DNA from: Halicephalobus mephisto
Lineage: Eukaryota > Nematoda > Chromadorea > Rhabditida > Panagrolaimidae
Direction of reading: 5' to 3'
Assembly (NCBI GenBank): GCA_009193035.1
Contig: SWDT01000413.1
Coordinates: 1-57,053, forward strand
Length of the DNA: 57,053 nucleotides
The position numbers were made by a program, and so were the translations under genes. The notes under the pieces were generated by a model. It saw nothing but the letters and a program-made list of their open reading frames with translations. It had not been told where the DNA came from and did not search any database. Shown here one piece after another: positions 1 to 10,742 of this stretch. Position 1 is the first letter of the stretch; each line of letters opens with the position of its first letter.

Positions 1-171
1 TATTTTTAATTGTTCTTAATGGTCTAAAAAAATTAAAAAACGGAATTGACTCAAACAACTTCAGCATTCATAATCCATCGATGATTTCCTTGCATTAGAC
101 TTCGCCGTCGGATTCTACTTTACTCTTAGGATCCTTGTTACCCTGAAAACCTGAAATACAAATTAGTAAAG

Positions 172-236
172 CATGGACTCGAACCTACAACCCTCCGCAC
201 CCCAACCCAAGCGCACTATCGCTGCCTGGCCGACCC
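172..236 (-). repeat. possible tRNA-derived element or tRNA pseudogene
   Basis: The minus strand carries a perfect RNA polymerase III B-box-like motif (GGTTCGAGTCC, complement of 174-184). About 25-45 bases upstream is a GC-rich A-box-like segment (GCGATAGTGCGCTTGG). The T-stem does not pair beyond two base pairs, so this is not an intact tRNA. Spacing and base composition resemble the head of a tRNA-derived SINE. Confidence is limited because I cannot see a tail or other copies. Confidence 0.3.
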
Positions 237-432
237 TCAAATCAACTACTAATGCTCGTTTGCATCTCTATTACGCACGCAGCGTTATTTTTATTCGGTA
301 TCTGACCTTACTTTTCATTAAGAAACTTCCTGATTTTTAATTCCAAAAACAATAAAATGTCTCCAACAACCCCCACATCTTTATTCCACAACGGCATCAT
401 TAAATTTTATGCAAAAGCACATGAAAAAACAA

Positions 433-1340
433 TCAGAAAGCATTATCCATTGTAAAAATAGGATGAAGATTGGCTTCAATGGAATAAGTTGTTGAATTGT
501 TTGGCTTGTTGAACTGGTCGACACGGTTCTGAAAGTTCTGACGGCACAGAAGGAGAAAAGTATCTTGACTGTAGCCGGTTAAAGAATTGTCCAAAGCAGC
601 ACCACCAAAATAAAGGAAGCAATATTTGAAGTAGCTTACAACTTCATTATTAAATACTTTCTTGTCTGCTCTCTTTGGATTCATCTGCTTCACTGTTCTA
701 ATCAGATGAGGCATGAAAGCATGTTTGAAAGCCTCTTCAGTGATCAAATACTTCGTAATTATCGAAGTAAAGACGAATACTTCTTGAAAACATTCTTTTC
801 AGTCTTCCTTCAACAGAGATTTCCATTCCTTGAATATTTAAACATTTTGATTTTCCCATCATCAGGGTTTTCCTACCACTGCTGATAGCCCGAAGCAGAT
901 CATCTGGTGAAATTGACTTCATTGGAATTATTCTATCATCCAAATTTACAAGCAGGCTACTCTCGGCATCGTTTCGCGGTCTGCTTTGTCGAATAACTGG
1001 AGAATTCTGCTTCTGTTGTTCTTCAAATGCCTTGTAAATACGGCTTTCTTTGTTTCCCATAGCCTTCACTACAGCTTCTTCTACTTTTTTTCCAAAAATC
1101 CAGGTTCGTTGCATCTGCAGCTACAGCATCCAGATAAATTGAATTGGGATGAATTCTCATCCAATCTGGCAGATTTGTGAAATGCTCCTCTTGTGGGAGA
1201 TTCGGGATGGCAAAACTTTCTAGAAAAAAAGTAGACGTTCACTTTCGTTTCTAAAAAGTTGCATTTCTTCGCCAAAGCAAATATCAATTCTTGTCGGACA
1301 CTCTCTTCGAACTCTTCAGTTTTTCTCAATAAAAAATAAT
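433..1340 (-). pseudogene. frameshifted gene of unknown family
   Basis: Reading leftwards, coding-like sequence runs for about 300 codons but changes frame three times. One shift is in the A/T run near 1225-1231, one in the A/T run near 1087-1093, and one near 745-765. Between shifts the protein is ordinary in composition, with segments such as NLPDWMRIHPNSIYLDA, DDLLRAISSGRKTLMM and YFGGAALDNSLTGYSQ. It ends at a stop at 433. Two of the three shifts lie in 7-base homopolymers, so either a decaying gene or assembly indels would explain them. I recognise no domain. A diverged partial copy lies on the other strand at 1921-2131. Confidence 0.5.
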
Positions 1341-1920
1341 CATTTTCTAAAAAAGTATATATTACATAAATGTGCTATATAATCTAATAAACAAACCAAT
1401 TCAAGCAGTCCTTTCAATTTTATTAGAGACAGAATAGACAATAAATGAGGAATCACACACTAGTATCTGTAATAGCCTTTCGGGTTTTATACCCTTGCAT
1501 TTCGAACGCGCGAGAGTGAGGTAACGCGCACTGGGAAATCATAAGAAATAGGAACTAACTGGTTCCAACATTTTGATATATGTTTTACTGAAAAAATGTT
1601 TCATATATCTATATTCAAACTTTATTTTATGAACTAAATGCAAAAAGATCAATTTTAGATAGTTAGGTATATATGCTCATACCATCGACATCCTACATCT
1701 ACTACAACCTAAACTTTAATTTAGTCAGAGCTTAAGTCTAAACCTAAATTCAGCCTAAACTCATCTTAGAAGTATTAACATTTGTTAAAATATGAAAAAT
1801 GAATGGTTCTTTTTTGCAGTTAAGTAGAAGTTGTGAAATATTGAAGAATAAAAGAGTATTTTTCCATTTTTTAACTTTTGATATGAAATTTCACACTCAT
1901 CTACTTTTCTTATTCAGAAC

Positions 1921-2131
1921 ATCCTTCAGTTAAAGTTGGGACAAATCTTGTATGTGTATCAGACAAATTACAAGATAAATACAAAGTATTTCAAAAAGCA
2001 AGAATTTACCCATCACTAATTGGCATTCGCTTTGGAGAAAAAGTGCGACTTTTCAGGAAGGAAAGTGAATGTTTATCTTCTAAAAAGAACGCGCACTCCA
2101 TTAAATATCATCTAAAATCTACAAATCCATG
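1921..2131 (+). pseudogene. partial inverted copy of the 433-1340 gene
   Basis: Open frame following an acceptor-like TTATTCAG. It contains IGIRFGEKVRLFRKESECL, which aligns with IDICFGEEMQLFRNESERL read on the minus strand around 1225-1285. It ends at TGA after about 70 codons with no start of its own. This makes it a duplicated fragment or an exon of a lost gene. A further short stretch (2110-2160) is similar to 2650-2705 in the same orientation, so the whole 1.9-2.9 kb stretch looks like rearranged gene debris. Confidence 0.4.
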
Positions 2132-2596
2132 AATCATTGCATGTAGGTCTCTGTGTGTTAATACAGTATTTATTTAAATAAAAATGGATTATCTGGAAAT
2201 AAGACAAAATAATTTATTTGTTAATTTTTAAATTATCTTTGCTATTTTGAACAGAAATTCAAAGATTTCCTAATCTTAATTTTACATTTTTTAGAATTCC
2301 AATATATATAATTAATTATGAAGTTCATTTGTATTTCTATGATAAATTATCAATACTTTATAAGTTTTAGATCAAATTAGATGAACTAGTAATTTGACTA
2401 TATCGTTGTCTTGGTTTTCTTAGATAACTAAGTTGAGGAACACAAGATCTTCTAAAGTCTGTGAATTTTTGTTTATCTCTGAGAACAAGTCTGGTGAAGC
2501 TCAGATCTCCCAGTATTTAAGGAAACCGCCAAATCTCTTTATCATCGTGTGACAATAATTCTCAAACCTGATTGTGAAAAATTTCGAAATATTTCT

Positions 2597-2869
2597 TCAT
2601 ATACTAAACTCAACTGAGTCCTGAAATCTTACACCACTCAATTTTACATTGAAGAATCTACAAATTTCATAAATCGTTGCAGACAGGCCTCCGTATGTGA
2701 ATTTAATGGATTTTAATAATTCTTTTTCGTAATTAGGTATATTTGTTTGGTGATTACATCTGCTTAATTGATTTTTCGAAAAAGTGTTTGAAGCCATGGA
2801 AGATTCCTTAATGAGAATGGAATACAGCTTCTGAATTGGCATTTTATACACTAAAATAATATAATTCAC
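2597..2869 (-). pseudogene. possible gene fragment, unknown
   Basis: A 90-codon frame with a non-repetitive translation. Its C-terminal part (FTYGGLSATIYEICRFF) is echoed in degenerate form at 2110-2160. I see no recognised domain or splice context. It is listed because the internal similarity suggests it was once coding. Confidence is low. Confidence 0.2.
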
Positions 2870-3410
2870 TCCTACAAAAGTGGTTTTCCTTGATAGCTTT
2901 ATTTCTATTGACTTCTAGAAACTTTTATTTAATTAAAATCACGTTATTGTAAAAATCACAAATAAACTGTTATAAAATAGTTTAGAGTTGATGTTCTAGG
3001 AATTTATAAAAATTAGTCTAAAGATTTTTGGTTTTCGTAGGAATTGTATTGTAACTTTACACAAGTTCGCAATCAATGTTTCGGAAATGTATTCTGCTTG
3101 GGTAAATCTGAGAACTTCTGGATTGAGGTCATGCGGAGTGCAGAACTTTCTAACTGCGAAGGTTAATAGCTATATATAAAGGTAGATACTAATGGATATT
3201 GAATGAATCAAAATTATCACTATAGTGTCCCTCGAAGACAGGTTGCTTTGTTTGTTTTACAAAATTGGTGGAATTAAAGTTAAAATTAATCTTATCCATC
3301 ACTGTCAATTGAAAAGAAATGAAAATGACCTAATTTAAAACCACGAAATCCACGAAGATCACTGGAAGACATCGCCCGTGAACCCTATTTTTCTTCCACA
3401 GGTGAGAAGA

Positions 3411-4161
3411 ATGTTTCTTCCAATCTATCATTTTTATTTTGCATTGGTTCTCGTTTTGACAAGGACCACCGTTGATGCTTTCGAAGGATCTTTGCCCCAT
3501 GCAGGCGGTGGGGCCTTTTTCCACAAGCATCTGAGTAAGAATTCATTTAATTTTTAAATTAGCTTAAAACTTTCCAGCAATTCTGAAGGCTGTCGCTAGA
3601 TTACAGAGTCCGGATGGCGAAGTAAGAGGAATTGTGGAATTTTCACAAGCTTTCCAATCTGGAGCCCCTACCGTAATCAATGGCATATTCAAAGGTGACT
3701 TTTGAATTTTTTCGAATATTGTTGGATATTTTTGAGTAGTTTTTAACACCCATCTTCAGGATTGCCTGATGAAGACGAATTCGGGCTCAAAATCGTGGAA
3801 TACGGTAATATGACAAACGGATGCATAAGTATGGGAAGGGAATTCAATCCAGATGGACTCGGAAAACGAGTAGATGTGCATCTTCCAAATCACTGGGTCG
3901 GAACCCTGGGGAATGTTAAAAACGGAAAAGTAGGATTTTTTAACTTTATTTCGAAATGATCAATTTCCACTTCAGTACGAAAATCACCATAATCACAAGG
4001 TGGCTTTATTTGGAAGAAATAGTGTAATCGGAAGAGGAATTATACTGTATGAAAACAGAGACGACGGAGGAGAATTCAGTACTCGTGAAAGTCAACTTGA
4101 TGGAAGTGTCGGTAGACCTGTAGCTTGTGGAATTATCGGACGATTAGGTGGCAATTTTTGA
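3411..4161 (+). CDS. secreted Cu/Zn-SOD-like protein lacking copper ligands
   Basis: Four exons: 3411-about 3533, 3577-about 3692, 3761-3930, and about 3976-4161, giving roughly 190 residues. An acceptor-like TTCTTCCACAG lies 9 bases before the ATG and could be a spliced-leader site. The first about 23 residues form a signal peptide (YFALVLVLTRTTVDA). The SOD fold signature is clear: KAVARLQSPDGEVRGIVEFSQ, then FKGLPDEDEFGLKIVEYGN, NMTNGCISMGREFNP, VGTLGNV, NSVIGRGIILYE and VACGIIG. The usual HVH copper pair reads KIV, the bridging/copper position in HFNP is Glu, and the fourth ligand in IGRxxxxH is Tyr. The two cysteines of the conserved intrasubunit disulfide are kept. A dismutase role is therefore unlikely. 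It could be a binding or structural protein of the extracellular space. Confidence 0.75.
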
Positions 4162-4209
4162 AATTTATTATTAATCAATTATTAAAATCAATAATAAATA
4201 ATAGATAAA

Positions 4210-5109
4210 TTATTTTGCAAAGAAGTCTGTTGGAGGGTTGACAGAACTCTCAGGATCGACGTAGATTTCGTCCTCTGAAAGTAGTGATTAATTATTACAT
4301 AGTTATTAAAGTCAATTACGAGCTCTCCCGATGACCGCACACCCCGCCATGGTCTCGGCACGACGTTTGCAGTTGACACATTTGATCCTTAGTAGTCTCC
4401 CGATGACAGATTCTGTTTCATGGGTGACGTGGATGTCGTACCGTTTCAAAGAAGTGTAATAAAACGTTTCTTTCGGACGTATCTGTAAAACGTGATCAGT
4501 TTCGTTTTGTTTTTACAAATATTAAAATTTGAAAAAGTTGATTTTCCAGCATTTCTGGATTCCCGTGTGAACCGAGAACAGAAAACAAGTAAACAGCAAC
4601 TCTTATCGAAATAGATTCTAATTGTTCTCTGTTGTACCTAATTTCTAAATTTTTAAAAGCAGAAATTCCTATTTTTAATTTTAATAGCTATTTACCCTAA
4701 ATTTGTGAAGAGTGAGTAATCGAACACCGTCGACGCAGTATCTTAGATTAGTATCTCCATTAAATAGAACTTCGATTTCATATAATCTCTGGTAATCTGC
4801 AGGGGGGAAAGAAAGATGAACGTCGATGATCGAAGGTTGTTGATTCGGAAAATTGGCCTGGAAAAACGAAACAGTTCCTTGAGCAGTCCCCGTCCAGAAA
4901 CCAAACGTGGAAGAATTGAAAAATGTTGCGATGCCTCTGATTGGGGTGACTAAAAGTTGTATTTTTAATTATTAAAAGTTTTTTATCCAACTTTGAGAAG
5001 CTCCAATAGGGAAGAAATCCGGGGGCGAAATGCCGGGTGGATGAATCTGTCCTTGGACCACAATAATGAAAGAAGAAATCGAAAGCACAAACTTCTTCAT
5101 CGAATCCAT
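4210..5109 (-). CDS. second secreted SOD-like protein, strongly diverged
   Basis: Exons 5109-4992, 4949-4696, 4482-4320 and 4274-4210 join in phase to give 199 residues. The N-terminus is a signal peptide (KKFVLSISSFIIVVQG) followed by a Pro/Ile-rich linker. SOD-like landmarks are GTVSFFQ, then YEIEVLFNGDTNLRYC (where HGFHVHxFGDxTxGC is expected), and SVIGRLLRI followed by GCAVIGRA. No copper-binding histidines remain, while the Gly-Asp and the two cysteines of the canonical disulfide are kept. The tail DEIYVDPESSVNPPTDFFAK is unlike SOD. It is convergent with its neighbour, with only 48 bp between stop codons, which suggests an inverted duplicate that has drifted. The assignment to the family is an inference from motif order. 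Confidence 0.55.
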
Positions 5110-5335
5110 TTTTCCGAAGACGATAAGATTTCAAATATTCTCTCTCATCCAGACTTTCCTGGATTGACCCATTATCACGAGATTGTCGTTTTCAATTTCT
5201 TCCAAGGCGGAGCTCTTTGAAAAACAATTTTTTCCTTAATAATTTCCACAAAAACCGACATTTAATCGATTTAATTATTTATCGTACGGTAATAAAAACG
5301 TCCAAAATGATAAGTTAATTTGCACCGGAGATTTC

Positions 5336-8300
5336 TTAATTCATTTCTCGAACTAATTTCTGCAAATATGATAGTTTATCTCTCGCCGTCTTCAGAAGAT
5401 CATTTGCGTTGTGTTTTTCTGCCATCTCTGAAAGCAACGCTGTTAAGTAAATATATAGAAATATGCATTCCTATACAAGTATATAGTAATACGTAAAAAT
5501 ATATCAACACATATATATGTATTTTTATGTAAACTTACCATTGAAGAACTTTATGATGTCGGTAAAATCCATATTGTTGTCGATCACGATATGACGATAT
5601 TGTGTTAATAAAGCCAACGCGAAAAATAATTGAAATCTTGGAGAGACACAATATTGAGATGCCATGATAACTTCCCATACTTTGTAGATGTCGTTATATG
5701 TTAATTCCCTCTTGAAATCCAGCAAGAACCAACGATAAGCAAAATAAAGATGTGTGAAATCAGAGTTGCTCATCATGAGCTCGAATAACTCTGGATCCAT
5801 CACCTGAACTAGAGATCGGAGATTATTCAAGCTTTCTTCGATTCCATGCCCGTGGGGGAAGTTCACTCGCATTCGTTCCATCATTTTCTCGAAGCATTCG
5901 AGAGTAATAACTTCTGAAATTTAACTGTATATAGACGTTAATTCGAATATTTTTACCGTTTTCGAATATAACTAATAACGGGGCGGCGATATCGCACATC
6001 CCTTGAACGTATCCGTCGCTGATATGTCTCCAGACGTAAGTACACATGATTCTTTTTAATCGCTTCAAGTTGTCTGTCTTTGAGAAGAATTCTGTGCTTC
6101 TGTCGCAGCGATCAACATCCTTCTCAATCCTATGCAGATTAGATCCAAATTCTTCAATGATATCCGGGGTCTCGTCTTCCTGTTCTCCATTCCGCTTCAG
6201 CGAAGCAATTTCCTCTTCGAAAACATCGTTATTGATGGATTGCTCACGAATAGGAGGAAAATTAAAGTCCCCATTAGCCGAGCTTTGACGGAGTCGTGCT
6301 GCTTTGAAGGCTTCTTGGTCTCTTCTGATAACTTCTTCCTCGATAGTTCCCCACTTCTGGAGATCCCGGGTGTACTTTTCTTCCATTTCGGGCAAAACGA
6401 AATCCAATTCCTGGTCCCATGAAAGCATTTTAATAAGATATGGCCAAGTTTCATAACGAAGATCCGGGTGAATTCCGTAGCAATATGTTCGTCGGATAAA
6501 TTCATTATAACCTTTCTGCTGAAATCACACTATTATAAGCGGAAATAAATTATGGTAGAAGATTGTCTTGAAAAGAATTATGGAATTTTCTAGAAACCTT
6601 CAGAATTTGAAGCTTCAGAAGGCTTTAAAAGTTTTCTTTGATTCTGAAACGGTTGAAAGGTTTCCATTGCATTTTAGAAGCTTATGAAAATTTAGAATGT
6701 TCCAAAAGCTTTTACTCAATTCTAGAAAGATTCACAGATTTCCGAGATATTCTAGGAATCGCAAAAAGCTTCTTGAGATTCCCAAAGTTCCGAAATTATC
6801 TAATAGATTGTGAAAAATTTTATAAACTTCTAGAATTTCAGAAACTCCTGCTGAATCCTAAAAGGTTATAAAATTTTCTGTAATATTCCAAAACTTTCCA
6901 GAACCTTTTGTCAAATATTTAATGATTCTGTAATTCTTCACAGAATTCTAGTTTATCGAAAGTTTAAAATATTAAAAAACTGACCGTTTTCTCTTTTTTG
7001 CATTTTTCCCAAAATGAATGATCTACTGGACCTTCTACAGTCGATGAGTCAATAACGCTTGTGGTAATCAAACAAGAAAGATGTGTTCTGATCGTCTTCA
7101 AATGTCTACAGTAAGCTAGCCAACCGTAAAAAGCTCTAGAAAGAATCTGAAGTCTCATCGTTTCACAGGCGTTTCCTAAGCTGTTTCTGACAAGCCTATC
7201 TACGGAATTGTCTGATTTCTCGACGATGTAAGGAGAAACAGGAACAGAAAAACTGAAAAATTACTGTAATTGTTAATTAAAACACTTCTAACCATGGTTG
7301 TTTGTCCTTGATTTCTGGCAAGGGAGATTCCATTTCTTCAAGGGAAATTTCGTCCAATTGTTTTTGGATTTCTTTAGGGTTTTCAGTGGATAAAATTGGA
7401 GCCGTCTGGGGTCCGTCGATGGCTGACATGCTGGTTCGGATTATTCGGAACACGTAATCACTAATCTCAATGGAAGTGGTCTGATTAGAAACACCGTTCG
7501 GAGTCCCATTAGGAAGTTCGAAATCCGCTTTTATGCCTTTTTCGTTTGATCCTGGATTTCCATCTTTGGCAATCGGACTTGGGGAAATTATAGAACTTGT
7601 TTTTCTTTTTAATCTTGGAAGAATTTTCCCTGAATATTCAAAATTTACGATGAAGTAAAATAAAATTACTTTACCTTTGCCTTCGTGATTCCACAAAGGC
7701 GGATCAAGTCTAGAAAACGGAGCTAAACCAGATTCCAGACAAGCCAAAAACGACAAACAATGTTGACCAGGTGGAAATTGAAACGGAGCATACTGTACTC
7801 CTTCAGCATCAACGAAAACCAAAGAAACTGGATGATTTTCGCCCTGTTGATGTAAATGGAGATAAATTATATTTTGCATATTTATGTTGACAAGATATTT
7901 CCACAACTTGTTACTGTCATTGTTTTGTTTTGATTCTGGAGAAGAAGCAGCTGGTTCGGAACTAAAAAATTAAATAATTTAATAAGGAAGAAAACAAAAA
8001 ATAAGAAAACTTAAAAATTATTTCATCACAAAAAAGTAAAATAATTTTTTAAATTAAATAATTTCGTAAGTGGAAATAACAATAATTTAATTATGAAAAA
8101 TACTTTGATGATGAAGAAAAATAATTTAATGAAAAAATAATCATTTAAAAAATTAAATTTACCTGGCATGCATGAGTTGATTGGGAGTCCACTTGACGGT
8201 CAGACATCCGTTGTTTTCTCTGTGTAAAGAAAGATAACCTTTGAGAAGGTCCTGATTTTCTCCACTAGCTACAGACACGTTGTTTTTACCGTATAGCAAA

Positions 8301-10742
8301 GAAGATCTCATGTTCTGATGCAAGGAAAAAACATAATCTCTGCTGAAATTTGACGGAAGAGGACTGATTTCGGTGCATTTTATGATGCTGTTTCCACGTT
8401 TCATCATCTAAAATCTTAATTATTATGATTTGTAAAAATAAAAATTACAGATAAAGGTGGTCGTTTTGGCGACGAAGATGGAGCAGAAGCAGTTGAAGCT
8501 ATTCTGCTTCTTTGAACAAGTTCATCTGCTGTTGGATCTCGATATCCAATATCCATGGATTTCAACAACGTATAATCTACAGCACAAGGAGCTACTGAAA
8601 ATTAAAAATGACTTTTAAAAACGGAATTTACAATGGAGACACTTGGAACTTTGTTCATTAAGAAAACAAAAAAATTAAAAAAACGAAAATACTTGAAAAT
8701 TGAGTCCGACTTTCATTTAAAATTCAGGCATTATAAAATCAATAACAAAAATAAAGTCCAGAAACAAGTTTAATTTGCTTCTTTAAAAGTTTCCAAAGCA
8801 TTTTAAAATTCCCACTTTCTAAAACTATATTTAAAAATATTTTATAAAAATAAATTCAGGAAAAAAATACATTGAAATAAATACTTAAATTTTAAAATGA
8901 AGATTATTTGCATCAGCATTTTCGCTTTAATGCAATTTTTGGTGCTGTTGTGGCATTCCATTATTGATTGGAAACAACTATGGCACGGGTGCCACAGGCA
9001 AAACCAGCTGCAGTTGATATATAAAAAACCTAATATCTTTCAAAAAATGAACAAAAATCTTAATAAAAAAATGTTTATATTTTACAAAACAAAAAATTAA
9101 AAATTCTATATTCTCCGAAAAAACTGGATGATTATTTTAAATTTAGGAAATGTATATTGCAAAAAAACTCTTACGTGTTTTAAAACAAATTCAAAAATAT
9201 TCCAAAGTCCAAAAACTAATATTATAGAAAAATGAATTTTGCATTCTTTAAAAAAAATTATTTCTAAACAAAAAAGTTAATACAAAAAACTAATCTTATG
9301 TCTACTAAGTAAGAAATAATTCCGAAACCTAAAAGTTGATGCATAAGAAAGTATCTCGTGATTTTTAAAACAATTTTTAAATAAAAAAGTCGATATAAAA
9401 GGAATATTTTAATTTTCAAAATAATTAATAAAGTAATTTCTAAACAAAAAAGTCGATATAAAAGAAATATTTCAATTTTTAATACAAATAATAAAGTAAT
9501 TTCTGAATAAAAAAGTTCATATAAAAGGAATATTTTAATTTTCAAAATAATTAATAAAGTAATTTCTAAACAAAAAAGTCGATATAAAAGGAATATTTTA
9601 ATTTTCAAAATAATTAATAAAACAATTTTGAAACTTAAAAGTTGATATAAAAAGAACCTTATCTCTGTTAAGATAAGTAAGAAGTAATTCCTAAACCTAA
9701 AAATTGATATGAAAGGAATCCCATAATTTCTAAGATAATTAACAAAATTATTTCCAAACCTAAGAGTTGATATAAAAAACTAATCCTATGTACTTTAAGA
9801 TGAATCAAAATTACTCAGATGTCCGAAGATTATCTCAATAACGAATGAAAATCGTGTTTATACATTGAAATAAATAGAAAATATAGAAGTAGGAAGTGCA
9901 AATTCTCTCCTGGATTGATTGCCTCAGGCAATCCCTTGAGCTCAATTAAGCCAAAAAAGGCAACCTGAAAAACAAACAAAAAATAATCCGACTAACCGAG
10001 AATCGCAGCGACTAATCCACCACGGAACGGATCCAGCATGAGAGCGTTTTTTTCATAATACCTTCGACACCTAAATCCGGAATTATTACTTTATATAATT
10101 TCTAAAATCCCAACTGTATACTGCTAAAGATGTAGTCCACAATCGAACACAGTGCTTTTTCCAACAAAGCAACTCGGATCCAGAGGAAATTATTATTGCT
10201 TCCGGAGATTCTAAAAAGTTCACTTTACAGTACTTGAAAGGTCAAGAGTCAGGTGCCAACCCTTCGTCATAGCTCCTTTCCGACATTAGCTTCATCACAT
10301 TAGCCGCGGCTCCGCAGTTTTTGCTGATACTGTGGAGCAATGCAAAAGTTGTTCTGACCCCAAATAGTCCTAGTAACCTCCGCCTGAGGCCATCGAGTAA
10401 GCAATTCTCAACTGCTACTGAAAAGACAAACTTGGATTTTAATCACGTAATGAACTAACCACAGAGAGCCGTTACAGTACTGCTGTGGATACATAACCGT
10501 TTCTTTCCAGACGATTCTTCCATTATTTTTTTAACTTCTTTTTTAAGATTTTTAATAAGTTGATTTTTGTGAAGATCAATTTCCTTCAAAGGAGTCTCGT
10601 CATTTTCGACAGAAATAACAGAACCGTGTCGAGTTTTCCTTTCCAAATACCCTACGGAGGACTCTCTTACGGGTATTTTCACCATTTTACTGGTACTCTG
10701 TTCGACATGACTAATTTGGCGGCGAGGGAAGAATTGCAGCAT
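5336..10742 (-). CDS. tbc-8: RUN- and TBC-domain Rab GAP, SGSM/TBC-8 orthologue
   Basis: A multi-exon gene. The first exons are 10742-10460, 10417-10261, 10210-10115, 10070-9997 and one near 8597-8448, then exons to 5336. The N-terminal RUN domain shows [62 protein letters not shown] and [13 protein letters not shown], matching SGSM1/2 order. A middle PH-like Rab-binding region follows ([20 protein letters not shown]). The C-terminal TBC domain has the arginine finger IEKDVDR and glutamine finger GYVQGMCD, so GAP chemistry looks intact. Family members act on Rabs in Golgi/dense-core-vesicle traffic. The start is placed at the ATG after an acceptor-like CTTTTTAG, a probable trans-splice site. 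The symbol follows the C. elegans orthologue and rests on domain order, not on a search. Confidence 0.85.
9260..9790. repeat. 63-bp tandem satellite in an intron of the TBC gene
   Basis: AT-rich units with GTCGATATAAAAGGAATA cores begin at about 9389, 9452, 9515 and 9578, an exact 63-bp period. More decayed units lie on both sides. The period is a multiple of three, so one minus-strand frame stays open and looks like a Leu/Ile/Phe-rich protein. That frame is a by-product of the repeat. It sits in the 1.4-kb intron between the DPF and APCAVDY exons. Confidence 0.85.

Noticed and set aside
4778..5134. 118-codon minus-strand frame starting upstream of the SOD-like gene
   Set aside because: It runs through an intron in a different frame from the signal-peptide exon; the spliced frame explains the locus better.
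4993..5220. 75-codon plus-strand frame
   Set aside because: Overlaps the first exon of the second SOD-like gene, which has a signal peptide and in-phase exons.
9264..9608. 114-codon hydrophobic minus-strand frame
   Set aside because: Product of the 63-bp satellite; no splice or start context and it lies within a TBC gene intron.
9900..9960. Possible CRISPR-like or hairpin structure near GCCTCAGGCAATC
   Set aside because: A single imperfect inverted repeat in an intron of an animal gene; no array and no repeated spacers.
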